Shown piece by piece: positions 1 to 7,652 of a stretch of DNA of 10,474 nucleotides. The translations under genes and the position numbers were made by a program. Origin of the DNA: Actinomycetes bacterium (GTDB lineage Bacteria > Actinomycetota > Acidimicrobiia > Acidimicrobiales > Bog-793); the NCBI GenBank assembly GCA_021823365.1, contig JAKAOD010000062.1, positions 1 to 10,474 on the forward strand, given 5' to 3'. Under the pieces are notes generated by a model. The model was not told where the DNA came from and searched no databases. It saw only the letters and a program-made list of their open reading frames with translations. How positions within the stretch are numbered: position 1 is the first letter of the stretch; each line of letters opens with the position of its first letter.

Positions 1-1042
1 GCGACTCGAGCCGGACGAGAGCGCGCTCGGTGACGAGCTTCAGGTGCCCGAGGAGCGCCTGGCACGACGCCGAGGCGAAGTAGGCGGTCGCGAAGGAGTA
101 GAGCAAGAGGAGCGCGCGTGCCCTGCCGGTCGCGTCGACGAGCGGGACCGCCGCGCTCGAGCGGAACCCGAAGCGCTCGGCGACCTCCCGCCAGGGGGCC
201 GTCGTGGGGTCGGCGTGGTAGGCGTCCGAGCGCCGGATCTCCCCCGACCGCCACGCCCGACCCGCGGGACCGAGACCGGACGTCACGTCGCCGGACGTCG
301 AGATCGGCGGGACCCGTGGCTCGGCGCCCCCGCCGACGAACGCCTCGACCCCGATGCCCGTGCCGAACTCGAACTGCAGGTGCCCGTCGGCGTCCGGACG
401 GCCGAAGTACCCGGCGGCGACGCCCGGGAGGGCGCCGAAGGCGTCGAGGACCCCGCGGGCGAGGTCGGCGACGGTCTCCGCACTCGACGCGACCTGGCCG
501 ACCGCCATCGCGCCGTCGAAGTGCGCCGTCTCGACCTCCCGAAAGCCGAGGAGCACGCCGTGCAGCTCATCCATGAGCCGGCGGCCGAGGACCGTCCGCG
601 CGCCGAGGGCGTGCTGCCGCGTCGTCCGCCCGCCGGTGCCCACCTCGACTGCGCGGACGAAGTCCGAGACGGCCGCGCCGTACCAACCGGCGTCGACTCC
701 GGCGACGGCGTGGACCAGCCCGGCCTCCCTCGCACGGCTCTGCACGAGGTCCTCCGTCAGGCCCGGGTCGAGGAGCGTCGCGAGGTGGGCGGCGAGTTGC
801 GCCCGGATCGGGGCGTGGGGGTCCGGCCGTGACCAGGCCGCGTTGCCCCGCAAGGAGGCGGCACGCTCGACGGCGGCGTAGAAGCGCTCGACGAACCCCT
901 CAGGGTCGGCGGCCAGCAGGGCGCGCGCCGGCGCGAGCAGCTCGCCTGCCTCGGCGCCGTAAGCGGCGAGAGGCGCCTCGGGCTCGCGGCTCCGTCGCGT
1001 TCGACCGTTCTGCGCAGCGCCGTTCGGCGATGGTCCGGACAA
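1..1042 (-). CDS. Globin-coupled sensor with GAF domain (C-terminus outside window)
   Basis: This is an open minus-strand frame that runs off the window start, so the output domain is missing; about 347 residues are visible. Residues about 30-165 resemble the sensor globin of DosC and HemAT. The segment ERFY (52-55) matches the distal-pocket Tyr region. G-L-V-H-A at 108-112 followed by W120-Y121 matches the proximal heme His (H111) and the conserved WY of that family. Residues about 185-340 read as a GAF domain, ending in a helix rich in L, Y and F. The frame has no ATG near its 5' end. I chose the TTG at 1040-1042 because a GGGGAGG lies four bases upstream; the TTG at 1043-1045 is possible but too close. 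It lies 79 bases downstream of the DMFA-like gene on the same strand. Known globin sensors sense O2 and often drive diguanylate cyclases, so a GGDEF/EAL output beyond the edge is a guess. The fold assignment is by motif only. Confidence 0.7.
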   Translation of the reverse strand, partial: MSGPSPNGAAQNGRTRRSREPEAPLAAYGAEAGELLAPARALLAADPEGFVERFYAAVERAASLRGNAAWSRPDPHAPIRAQLAAHLATLLDPGLTEDLVQSRAREAGLVHAVAGVDAGWYGAAVSDFVRAVEVGTGGRTTRQHALGARTVLGRRLMDELHGVLLGFREVETAHFDGAMAVGQVASSAETVADLARGVLDAFGALPGVAAGYFGRPDADGHLQFEFGTGIGVEAFVGGGAEPRVPPISTSGDVTSGLGPAGRAWRSGEIRRSDAYHADPTTAPWREVAERFGFRSSAAVPLVDATGRARALLLLYSFATAYFASASCQALLGHLKLVTERALVRLES

Positions 1043-1121
1043 CAAGCCTCCCCGCGCAGGTCACCTGGCCGGCCGCCGCGGCGGGTGGTGCTAACGGCAG
1101 CGGGCGCCGCGAGCTTCAGCC

Positions 1122-2819
1122 TCAGGGGACGTCGACGCTCCTCACGGCCGGGGTCGACCGCGAGTAGAACCGCCGCCAGCTCCCCGTGGACGGGCGCCGG
1201 AGGCCGGCCGGCCCTGCGGACAGCTCGGCGAGGACGTTCAAGGTGATCCTGGTGAGCGGTCGGACCGCTGGCGAGACGCCGAAGCTGAGCGCGCCGTCGA
1301 GCGCCGGCGCGCCGTCCCAGAGCAGCTGTACCCAGCTCGCGGTCCCGGTCGCGAACACGCCGCCGCCTCGACCGTGGGTGTAGTAGCTCGCGTCGGAGTA
1401 GAGCTGGCCGGCGACGCTGGTCGCCGGCGAATGGGCGAGGATGTCCACGTTCCTCGGCCCGGGCAGCGCCGGCTCGAAGCCGTCGAACTCCGAGCCGACG
1501 ACCTGCCGCCCGCCGCCGGGCACGGCGATCGCGTCCCCGTCTCGAAGGCCGGTCCCGGCGAACACCCACGAGGACGCGTCGGCGACGACGAAGGGCGCGT
1601 CGGCGCCATACGCCTGGTACATGATCCCGATCATCTCGGACTCGGGATAGGGCACCGGGTCGGTCGCCCAGGAGGCGCCCGTCGCGAGCTTCGGGTCCTT
1701 CGAGTAGATCGGGTCCGCCAGCGCGTCCTTGTAGCAGATCTCCCTCCGGCCGGCGCCGAGCGGGGATGGTTCGAGGCGGATCTGCCGGTAGCAGGCGTTC
1801 GCGCCGAGGAAGGCGACGTTGGTGCCGGTGGCCAGGTGGTCCATCACGCCGTTGAAGCGCATCTGCCATGACCAGTACTCGTCGTGCCCGAGGCTCACGA
1901 GGAGGCGGTGGCGTGCGAGCAGCTCGGGGCGCTCGTGCAGATCGACGTCCGTCCAGTAGGTGACGTCGAGGCCCTGGCGCTCGCAGAGGTAGATGAAGGG
2001 GTACTCGTTGCCGAGGAAGTCGCCGGAGCCGTTCTCGTCGGGGTTCCGGTAGGGGCGGTCGAACGAGACGATCCGCGAGCGGTCGGCGAGGGCGCCGGTC
2101 GGCGCGCCGCCGTAGAGGCTGTAGCCGCCCCAGAGGTTGTACGCCTGCCATGTCGTGACCGAGCTCTGGACGGCGATGGCCGCCTCGCTGGCGTCGTCAC
2201 GAACCGTGAGCGGCACGTAGTGGCTCGACCCGTCGCTCCCGAGCAGCTTGATCAGGTACGCCCCCGGCAACCAGTCGGGCCCCACCTCGAGCCCGAGAGA
2301 ACGCCGCCAGCGGCACTCGACCATGTTCGTCACGGGCACGGGCGGCGGCGTCGGTTGCCGGCGCGCGCCGCGCTCGCGCGTCGTCGCGACGAGCCGCGCG
2401 CCACGGCCGCCGTAGTAGCCCATCCGGTAGACCTCGGCCTTGAACTCCGGTGCCGCTGCGCTCACGTACAGCCCGACCTCGTCGCCTCGCTGGCAGCTCG
2501 TCCTGTCGGCAAAGCCCTCGATCGCTGCCGGCCACGGCGGCAGCGCTCCGGCGGGCAGCGGCGTCGGGTGGATGACCCAGCGCAGCGTCCCGGGCCGGCG
2601 GTTCTCCTCGACGACCCAGTCGGCGACGGGAAGGCCGTCGACCTCGCGGATCCCGGGGCCCTCTCGCGCGCGCAGGTGCCCGCGCCGCGGGGCACCTGGA
2701 CGCCCCGCCTGCGCCAGCCTCGCCGCTGCGCCCGCTCCGCCACAGCCCGCGGCAACCGCTCCGGCCGCCGCGCCGCCCGCGAGCGCGCCGAGCCCCCGCA
2801 GGAAGGCGCGCCGGTCCAC
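1122..2819 (-). CDS. Tat-exported putative lipoprotein, N,N-dimethylformamidase large-subunit C-terminal-like
   Basis: The product has 565 residues. The N-terminus has twin arginines (R3-R4-A-F-L-R), a hydrophobic stretch at about 10-25, and a lipobox-like A-A-G-C with Cys26. This predicts folding in the cytoplasm, Tat export and lipid anchoring. The body matches the family named after the C-terminal part of the N,N-dimethylformamidase beta subunit. Visible marks are A-E-V-Y-R-M-G-Y-Y-G-G (128-138), S-L-G-H-D-E-Y-W-S (309-317), G-A-N-x-x-Y at about 339-344, and G-S-E-F-D-G-F (442-448). In characterised DMFase a mononuclear iron is held by two Tyr and one Glu. The Tyr of HDEYW and the Glu of GSEFD are candidate ligands by position, which is my inference. 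Most family members have no known substrate, so amidase activity should not be assumed. The start is GTG at 2817-2819; no clear Shine-Dalgarno precedes it, but the signal peptide fits this start well. It is divergent from the lgt-like gene, whose enzyme class would modify Cys26. Confidence 0.8.
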   Translation of the reverse strand: MDRRAFLRGLGALAGGAAAGAVAAGCGGAGAAARLAQAGRPGAPRRGHLRAREGPGIREVDGLPVADWVVEENRRPGTLRWVIHPTPLPAGALPPWPAAIEGFADRTSCQRGDEVGLYVSAAAPEFKAEVYRMGYYGGRGARLVATTRERGARRQPTPPPVPVTNMVECRWRRSLGLEVGPDWLPGAYLIKLLGSDGSSHYVPLTVRDDASEAAIAVQSSVTTWQAYNLWGGYSLYGGAPTGALADRSRIVSFDRPYRNPDENGSGDFLGNEYPFIYLCERQGLDVTYWTDVDLHERPELLARHRLLVSLGHDEYWSWQMRFNGVMDHLATGTNVAFLGANACYRQIRLEPSPLGAGRREICYKDALADPIYSKDPKLATGASWATDPVPYPESEMIGIMYQAYGADAPFVVADASSWVFAGTGLRDGDAIAVPGGGRQVVGSEFDGFEPALPGPRNVDILAHSPATSVAGQLYSDASYYTHGRGGGVFATGTASWVQLLWDGAPALDGALSFGVSPAVRPLTRITLNVLAELSAGPAGLRRPSTGSWRRFYSRSTPAVRSVDVP

Positions 2820-2944
2820 GGCGGCGATGGTAGGGGCGGCGGCTACGCGATACTGGGCGTCGCCGGCACGGTCCTCAGCTGCTGCTCCGGCGGCGGCCAG
2901 CGGGGGCGAGACTGCGCGCCGGCCCGTGCCGAGGGAGGGCAGCG

Positions 2945-3790
2945 GTGAAGCCGATACCGGTGGTCTTCCACATCGGACCGCTCCAGGTCCACACGTACGG
3001 CATCGGCCTCGCCCTCACCTTCTGGTGGGGCTACCGCTACCTCGCGCGCCGGTTGCGGCACAACGGCTACCCGGACGCCTGGCTCGGCGGCACCTTCGCC
3101 TGGGTCGTCGTCGCGGCGGTCGTGGGGGCGCGGGCCGCCCACGTGATCGCCCACCTCTCCTACTACTCCGCTCACCCGGTCGAGATCCTCGCGATCTGGC
3201 ACGGCGGGCTCACCTCGTTCGGGGGCATCGCGCTCGCGCTGCCGGTCGGGCTGGTGAGCGCGCGGCGCCGTTGCCCGCAGCTGCGCACGACCCGCCTCCT
3301 CGACCTGCTCGGCCCGGTCCTCGTCGCGAGCTGGGCGGTCGGGCGGCTGCTCGGTCCGCAGCTCATGGTCGCCGGCGGGGGAAAGCCGACGACGTCGTGG
3401 ATCGGCATGTACTACGCCGGCGAGGTCGGAAAGCGTCTTCCGGTGCCGCTGTTCCAGGCGGCGGAGTGCCTCGCGGTGCTGCTCGTGGCCTTCGCCGCCG
3501 AGCGACGCGTCACCGCCGCGGGCGGCCCGACCGGTCTCGTCATCGTGCTCACGGCGGCATTGTGGGGACTCACGCGCTTCTTCGACGAGTTCCTCTGGCT
3601 GCCCTACGACGTCGGGACCGACGCGGAGGAGGTGCTCGGGATCGCGATGGCCGTATCGGGGCTCGCGGCTTGCGGCTGGCTCGAGTGGCGCTGGCGGCGC
3701 CGGCGTCGGGCGTCGGGCGGCCCGGTCCCGGAAGGCCCTGGGGTGGCGACCCTCGGGGACACCGGCGCGGGCGAGCGAGCCGTCGTCTGA
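2945..3790 (+). CDS. lgt: Prolipoprotein diacylglyceryl transferase-like membrane protein (divergent Lgt)
   Basis: Lgt transfers diacylglycerol from phosphatidylglycerol to the lipobox Cys of prolipoproteins in the cytoplasmic membrane. This 281-residue protein has about seven hydrophobic segments and the family landmarks in order: H-T-Y-G (16-19), G-A-R (61-63), W-H-G-G-L (85-89) then S-F-G-G (91-94), V-G-R-L (132-135), and a C-terminal T-R-F-F-D-E-F (210-216). The length is normal. Some key positions differ from E. coli Lgt as I recall it. The His of its SFHGG loop (H103) falls on Phe92, the Asn of its GRxGNFIN loop (N146) falls on Gly, and the Tyr before the C-terminal Arg (Y235) falls on Trp. 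The two arginines corresponding to R143 and R239 remain (R134, R211). It may be a lineage-specific functional variant or a paralog with another role. The start is GTG at 2945-2947, with GGAGGG five bases upstream. The tail after about residue 250 is Arg-rich, then Gly/Pro-rich and probably cytoplasmic. Confidence 0.8.
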   Translation: MKPIPVVFHIGPLQVHTYGIGLALTFWWGYRYLARRLRHNGYPDAWLGGTFAWVVVAAVVGARAAHVIAHLSYYSAHPVEILAIWHGGLTSFGGIALALPVGLVSARRRCPQLRTTRLLDLLGPVLVASWAVGRLLGPQLMVAGGGKPTTSWIGMYYAGEVGKRLPVPLFQAAECLAVLLVAFAAERRVTAAGGPTGLVIVLTAALWGLTRFFDEFLWLPYDVGTDAEEVLGIAMAVSGLAACGWLEWRWRRRRRASGGPVPEGPGVATLGDTGAGERAVV

Positions 3791-3819
3791 GAGCGGGGTC
3801 CGCGTCCCGCGACGGCGCA

Positions 3820-3853
3820 CGCGCCGGCCGCCAGGCGCTGCGCCGCCGGCGCG
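3820..3853. terminator. Nested GC hairpin between convergent lgt and gabT
   Basis: A 9-bp perfect stem pairs 3820-3828 with 3845-3853. Inside its loop a second hairpin forms (GGCG, CTG, CGCC). It lies 30 bases after the lgt stop in a convergent gap. There is no U tract, so any termination would be of the GC-hairpin type common in actinobacteria. Function is inferred from position and structure only. Confidence 0.35.
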
Positions 3854-3888
3854 CTCGGCCAGGCTCGGGCTGCGGACGCCCTCCGGCG

Positions 3889-3903
3889 GGGCGCTAGGCG
3901 CCC
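3889..3903. terminator. Short GC hairpin downstream of gabT
   Basis: GGGCGC, a TAG loop and GCGCCC form a perfect 6-bp stem with a 3-nt loop, 23 bases beyond the gabT stop on the minus strand. It has no U tract. It could act with the larger hairpin at 3820-3853 as a bidirectional terminator; chance formation in such GC-rich DNA is also possible. Confidence 0.25.
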
Positions 3904-3925
3904 TCGGGGACGACCTCGTGGTCGG

Positions 3926-5374
3926 CTACGAGACGATCTGCGTCCTGTCGACCGTCCGGTCCGGCCGCGGCGGGACCGGCGGCTGGCCGGCGCTGGTGAC
4001 GGCTGCGGCGAGCACGTCGAGGCCCTCGGCGAGCAGCGGCTCGTCGATCACGAGCGGCGGCAGCAGCCGCACGACGTTGCCGAAGGTGCCGCAGGTCAGG
4101 ACGACCACGCCCTCGGCGTGGCAGGAGCTGGCGATCGCCCGCGCCAGCGCGGCGTCGGGCTCCCTGGTCCCGGGCCGGACGAGCTCGATTGCCCACATCG
4201 CGCCCCGGCCGCGCACGTCACCGACCGCCGCGCTCGACGCCTGGATCTTCCTGAGCCGCTCCCCCGTGAGCGCGCCGATCCGCCGCGCCGCCGACGGCAG
4301 GTCGAGCTCGCGCATCGTCGCGATCGCCCCGAGCGCCGCCTCGCAGGCGACGGGATTGCCGCCGTAGGTCCCGCCGAGCCCGCCGGGGTGCACCCGGTCC
4401 ATCACCTCCGCGCGGCCGGTGACGGCCGCGAGCGGCAGCCCTCCGGCAAGGGCCTTCGCCGTCGTCACGAGGTCGGGGACCACCCCCTCGTCGTCGCAGG
4501 CGAACCAGTCGCCCGTCCTCCCGAGGCCCGTCTGGACCTCGTCCGCCACGAGGAGCACCCCGTTCGACCGGCACCATTCGGCGACGGCGGGGAGGAATCC
4601 CTTCGCCGGGACGACGAAGCCGCCCTCGCCCTGGATCGGCTCGACGAGGACGCAGGCGACCCGCGACGCGCCGACCTCGGACTCGATGAGCGAGATGGCG
4701 CGCCCGGCCGCTTGCCGGCCGGTCATGCCCTCGGGGTCCCGGAAGGGGTACGAGGTGGGAACGCGGTAGACCTCCGGGGCGAACGGGCCGAAACCGTCCT
4801 TGTACGGCATGTTCTTCGCCGTGAGCGCCATCGTGAGGTTCGTGCGGCCGTGGTAGGCGTGCTCGAGGACGACGACCGCCTGCCGGCCGGTCGCGCGCCG
4901 GGCGAGCTTCACCGCGTTCTCGACCGCCTCTGCCCCGGAGTTGCACAAGGCGCTTCTCTTCTCGAACCTTCCCGGGCTCAGCTCGTTCAGCTGCTCGCAG
5001 ACGGCGACGTACGCCTCGTAGGGGGTGACCATGAAGCAGCTGTGCGTGAAGCGCGCCAGCTGCTCCCCTGCCCGCTCGACCACGCGGGGCGAGGCGTGGC
5101 CGACCCCGACGACGGCGATGCCCGAGCCGAGGTCGATCAGCGAGTTGCCGTCGACGTCGACGATCACCGCTCCGGCGGCCTCGGCGACGTAGACGGGGAA
5201 CGAGCTCGATACGCCCGGCGCGACGGCGACCACCCGACGGGCCTGGAGCGCCTCGGAGCGCGGGCCGGGGACCTTGGTCACGAGACGTCGCTGCTGGGGG
5301 AGGGACCAGTGGACCGCCGCCGTGCCGCCCTCTCCGGCCACCGTCGCCCCGGTGCCGCCGTCGCCTGCCGCCAT
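3926..5374 (-). CDS. gabT: 4-aminobutyrate aminotransferase (PLP-dependent, class III)
   Basis: GabT moves the amino group of GABA to 2-oxoglutarate, giving succinate semialdehyde and glutamate, in the cytosol. The 482-residue protein carries the class III aminotransferase marks. These are a D-G-N-S-L-I-D-L-G-S-G-I block (75-86), the N-S-G-A-E-A-V-E phosphate/cofactor loop (145-152), E-H-A-Y-H-G-R (171-177), V-E-P-I-Q-G-E-G-G (244-252), A-D-E-V-Q-T-G (277-283) with the Asp that contacts the PLP ring nitrogen, and T-A-K-A-L-A-G-G (305-312) with the Schiff-base Lys307. I chose the ATG at 5372-5374 because TGGAGG lies five bases upstream. A longer GTG start at 5410 has no ribosome site and adds only low-complexity residues. 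Its neighbour upstream is a SIS enzyme on the same strand 176 bases away, and no succinate-semialdehyde dehydrogenase is visible. Related omega-aminotransferases of ornithine or beta-alanine remain possible. Confidence 0.85.
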   Translation of the reverse strand: MAAGDGGTGATVAGEGGTAAVHWSLPQQRRLVTKVPGPRSEALQARRVVAVAPGVSSSFPVYVAEAAGAVIVDVDGNSLIDLGSGIAVVGVGHASPRVVERAGEQLARFTHSCFMVTPYEAYVAVCEQLNELSPGRFEKRSALCNSGAEAVENAVKLARRATGRQAVVVLEHAYHGRTNLTMALTAKNMPYKDGFGPFAPEVYRVPTSYPFRDPEGMTGRQAAGRAISLIESEVGASRVACVLVEPIQGEGGFVVPAKGFLPAVAEWCRSNGVLLVADEVQTGLGRTGDWFACDDEGVVPDLVTTAKALAGGLPLAAVTGRAEVMDRVHPGGLGGTYGGNPVACEAALGAIATMRELDLPSAARRIGALTGERLRKIQASSAAVGDVRGRGAMWAIELVRPGTREPDAALARAIASSCHAEGVVVLTCGTFGNVVRLLPPLVIDEPLLAEGLDVLAAAVTSAGQPPVPPRPDRTVDRTQIVS

Positions 5375-5550
5375 CGCCGCCTCCAGTCTGCGCCCCTCGG
5401 CGCGGCCCACGCGGCGGCCGCGCCGCGCCGACTCTACGGCGCCCCCGAGGGCCCGTCAGAGGCGCGCCGAGGCGCCGTCGTCGGCGTGCGCCCAGGTGCC
5501 GGCCCGCCTCAAAGTCCCGAGGCTCGCCCGCGCGCGCCGCGAGCCCGTGC

Positions 5551-6444
5551 TCAGCCCTTGGGAAGGATCACCGAGCGCGCGAGTTGGCGAGGCCGGTCGG
5601 GATCGAGCCCGGCCTGCTCGGCGAGGTCGACCGCGAGTCGCTGGGCGCGGACGAGCTCGGCGAGCGGGTCCCGCCGGACTTCCTCCCAGCGGGCTCCGGT
5701 GGCTCGGACCTCCTGCTCGAGGCCCCGCGGCGACGCCCCGAGCGACCAGACGAGGCTGCGCTCGTCCGCGACGCTGATCGGCCCGTGGCGGTACTCCATC
5801 GAGGGGTAGGACTCGCTCCAGGCCTGGGCCGACTCGCGAAGCTTCAGCGCCGCCTCGTGCGCCAGCCCGGCAGCCCAGCCGAGCCCGAGGAACGTGAACT
5901 GGCGCGCGTCGAGCGCCCCGTCGGGCAAGGGCGCGCTGAGCGCCTCGGCCGCCGCGGCGACGAGCGGCGGCGCCTCGGCGCAGAGATGGACGCGGACGAG
6001 CATCACGACGCTCGTCGCGAAGCGGGTCGCGACGATGGCCTCCTCGTCGGCGAAGGGGAGCGCGATCGAGAACGTCCCCGCTTTGGCGATCGGCGTGTCG
6101 GGCTGGGCGGTGATCGCCGTCGTCGGCGTGCTCGGGGGCACGAGCGCCATCGCCTCGAGCACCTCGGTCGTTGTCCCGGTTCGCGAGACGAACACCAGGC
6201 GGTCGTAGCGGCGGCCCGCCGGCAGCAGCGAGGCGGCGTAGGCGTCCGTCTCGCCCTCACCGGCGCCCTCTCGCAGCGACGCGTAGACCTGGGCGACGTT
6301 GTGCGAGGTCCCGCAGCCGGCGACGGCAACCCGCTCGCCCTTGCGCGGCAGCGCCTCGCCCACCTCGCCGGCGAGCGCGGCCGCGAGCTCCCAGCAGCGA
6401 GGCTGGCTCTCGATCTCGGCGGCGACGTGGGACATGGTCCTCAC
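5551..6444 (-). CDS. Double-SIS-domain sugar-phosphate isomerase/deaminase (AgaS / NagB-II / GlmS-isomerase-like)
   Basis: The product has 297 residues and two SIS domains but no glutaminase domain. SIS1 (about 25-155) has G-C-G-T-S-H-N (43-49) and S-R-T-G-T-T-T-E (87-94), the sugar-phosphate binding loops. SIS2 (about 180-285) has H-E-A-A-L-K-L-R-E (196-204) and Y-R-H-G-P (218-222). These match the catalytic Glu and His regions of the GlmS isomerase half. The C-terminal D-P-D-R-P-R-x-L-A-R-S-V motif is typical of stand-alone relatives that deaminate or isomerise amino-sugar phosphates or cleave glycated amines. Exact substrate is not readable. The annotated start is GTG at 6442-6444, with GAGAGGAAA upstream. 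The ATG at 6433-6435, with GGGGTGAGG three bases before it, is an alternative that would remove three residues. It lies between gabT and the SAM hydrolase gene on the same strand; the gaps (176 and 132 bases) argue against a tight operon. Confidence 0.78.
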   Translation of the reverse strand: MRTMSHVAAEIESQPRCWELAAALAGEVGEALPRKGERVAVAGCGTSHNVAQVYASLREGAGEGETDAYAASLLPAGRRYDRLVFVSRTGTTTEVLEAMALVPPSTPTTAITAQPDTPIAKAGTFSIALPFADEEAIVATRFATSVVMLVRVHLCAEAPPLVAAAAEALSAPLPDGALDARQFTFLGLGWAAGLAHEAALKLRESAQAWSESYPSMEYRHGPISVADERSLVWSLGASPRGLEQEVRATGARWEEVRRDPLAELVRAQRLAVDLAEQAGLDPDRPRQLARSVILPKG

Positions 6445-6533
6445 CCCGGTTTCCTCTCGCGCGGGCAGGTCGGTGCGCGATTCTGCTCGCTCAATGGCAT
6501 TCTCGCGCAGATTCGCGCAGGAAGGCGCGCTCC

Positions 6534-6566
6534 GGGCACGTTCGGGGCACGTTCGGGGCGCGCCGG
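6534..6566. repeat. Tandem 11-bp repeat, about three units
   Basis: The unit GGGCACGTTCG occurs exactly at 6534-6544 and 6545-6555, followed by a diverged third unit at 6556-6566 that includes the palindrome GGCGCGCC (6557-6564). It lies just past the stop of the SAM hydrolase gene. A pair of TCGCGCAG direct repeats lies nearby at 6503-6510 and 6513-6520. No function is evident. Confidence 0.7.
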
Positions 6567-6576
6567 GCCGGCTCCG

Positions 6577-7395
6577 CTAGCGCGGGCGGGCCACCCTCAC
6601 GAGCGACCCGGGTCGGGCGTCGAGGAGGGCGTCGCCGCGCCCGCCGTTCACCGAGCAGGCCAGACAGCCGTCGCTGTCGAGCAGGAGCACCGTCTCGCCG
6701 ATCCCGACGTCGGAGAAAGCGGTGCCGAAGACGGCGTGGAGGCGCTTGCCCGACCAGTCGACGACCAGCGGGTCGCCCGCTCGCGCGCCGAGCTCCTCGA
6801 CGACCGGTCTGCTGGCGCTCAGCTGGACGTTCCCGAAGCCGTCGACCTGGAGGACCTCCGCTTCGAGCGCCCCGTCGCCCCGCAGGCGCGCCACTGGCCG
6901 TTCGAGGCGGACGAGGCCGCCCGGCTCGCAGCGCGTCCCGACCTCGGAGAGCGACGCGCCGCGGAGGAGGTGGGCTGCGACCGGGACGAAGACGTCCCGC
7001 CCGTCGAAGGTCTTCGCCCGGCCTTCGAGGAACCATTGCTCGTCGTCGAGCACGACGGCCTCCTCGACGCCGCCCGCGGCGTCGGCGGCCCACACGAGCA
7101 GGCCGTTGTCCGGTCCGACGAAGAGGCGCCCGCCGGCTCGCAGCGCCACGGGGCGGCGGGCGCTCCCGACGCCGGGGTCGACGACTCCGACGTGCACGCC
7201 GGGGGGAAGGAGCCGGACGGCGCGCTCGAGGCGAAGGGCGCCGAGGCGGACGTCCCCGTGAGGGATCGAGTGATCGAGGTCGATCACGCGCGCAGCTGGC
7301 GAGATGGAGTACGCGACGAGGTGGAGCGTGCCGACGAAGCCCGCCTCGTAGCCGAAGTCGGTGAGCAGGGTCAGGCAGGGCGGAGCATCCGTCAT
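6577..7395 (-). CDS. S-adenosyl-L-methionine hydroxide adenosyltransferase (SAM hydrolase, DUF62 family)
   Basis: Family members hydrolyse SAM to adenosine and methionine with water or hydroxide, and are related to fluorinase and chlorinase. The 272-residue protein has T-D-F-G (12-15), D-L-D-H-S-I-P (39-45), V-V-D-P-G-V-G (71-77), G-P-D-N-G-L-L (94-100) and D-V-F-V-P-V-A-A-H-L (134-143). The Asp-Arg-His triad reported for hydroxide-type members is present as D73, R80 and H142, favouring a hydrolase over a halogenase. V-D-G-F-G-N-V introduces the C-terminal domain. I chose the ATG at 7393-7395. The frame stays open to 7509, but the extra 38 residues are encoded partly by repeat Y1 and do not look like family sequence. 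The ribosome site is weak. A tiny out-of-frame ATG-ACG-CGA-TGA overlaps the start. Its physiological role is unknown; it sits at the edge of the accessory island, and the repeat may carry or disturb its promoter. Confidence 0.82.
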   Translation of the reverse strand: MTDAPPCLTLLTDFGYEAGFVGTLHLVAYSISPAARVIDLDHSIPHGDVRLGALRLERAVRLLPPGVHVGVVDPGVGSARRPVALRAGGRLFVGPDNGLLVWAADAAGGVEEAVVLDDEQWFLEGRAKTFDGRDVFVPVAAHLLRGASLSEVGTRCEPGGLVRLERPVARLRGDGALEAEVLQVDGFGNVQLSASRPVVEELGARAGDPLVVDWSGKRLHAVFGTAFSDVGIGETVLLLDSDGCLACSVNGGRGDALLDARPGSLVRVARPR

Positions 7396-7452
7396 CGCGT
7401 CATGGAAGTGTACGAGGCCGCACGCTCCTGGCGGCTGGGCGAGCGCGCCGAC

Positions 7453-7510
7453 CGTGGTCTTGACCTCACACAATACGAACCGCGGACCGACGATCGCCGG
7501 GCCGATCATC
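7453..7510 (+). repeat. Direct repeat Y, copy 1
   Basis: These 58 bases match 8825-8882 at 53 positions without gaps. Both copies carry CTCACACAATACGAACC in the middle and a quasi-palindrome centred on CGATCG. CGTGGT at the left can pair with ACCGCG about 20 bases later, with one G-U in plus-strand RNA. The same pairing is perfect (CGTGGT with ACCACG) in copy 2. The differences do not preserve codons, so this is probably a non-coding element. It lies upstream of both the SAM hydrolase gene (minus) and the broken island gene (plus). Confidence 0.9.
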
Positions 7511-7523
7511 GACCTCGGCTGAC

Positions 7524-7591
7524 GATCTCCTGGCCGGCCGCCATCTCCGGGACAGACCCGGACCCTGCTCCGGGGACCGCGTTCGGAGATC
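7524..7591 (+). promoter_or_regulatory. Structured leader before the DUF488 operon
   Basis: GATCTCC (7524-7530) is a perfect inverted repeat of GGAGATC (7585-7591). A second ATCTCCG (7543-7549) could pair with the same right arm, giving two exclusive structures. Between them is a 6-bp hairpin, TCCGGG with CCCGGA (7546-7562), which would compete with the second pairing. It lies in the untranslated stretch before the TTG start at 7653. A regulatory leader is possible; no known riboswitch class is recognised. Confidence 0.3.
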
Positions 7592-7652
7592 CCCCCTCGT
7601 GAAACAGCCGTCCGCGATGCTTGCCGGAGGACAGCCCGAAGGAGGGCGCACG

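Noticed and set aside
44..832. Long plus-strand open frame opposite the globin-GAF gene
   Set aside because: The composition is an Arg/Glu/Gly-rich shadow of the opposite strand. The minus-strand frame shows real domain motifs through the same bases.
1073..1084. Perfect 12-bp palindrome CCGCCGCGGCGG
   Set aside because: It is expected by chance in DNA this GC-rich and has no loop or positional signal.
7396..7509. N-terminal extension of the SAM hydrolase ORF through repeat Y1
   Set aside because: The extra residues come partly from a repeat whose other copy lacks this gene, and the family's normal start block follows the internal ATG at 7393-7395.
5584..7602. A 672-codon plus-strand open frame across the SIS and SAM hydrolase genes
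   Set aside because: It is a GC-driven antisense shadow with no domain-like sequence, while both minus-strand genes show full catalytic motifs.
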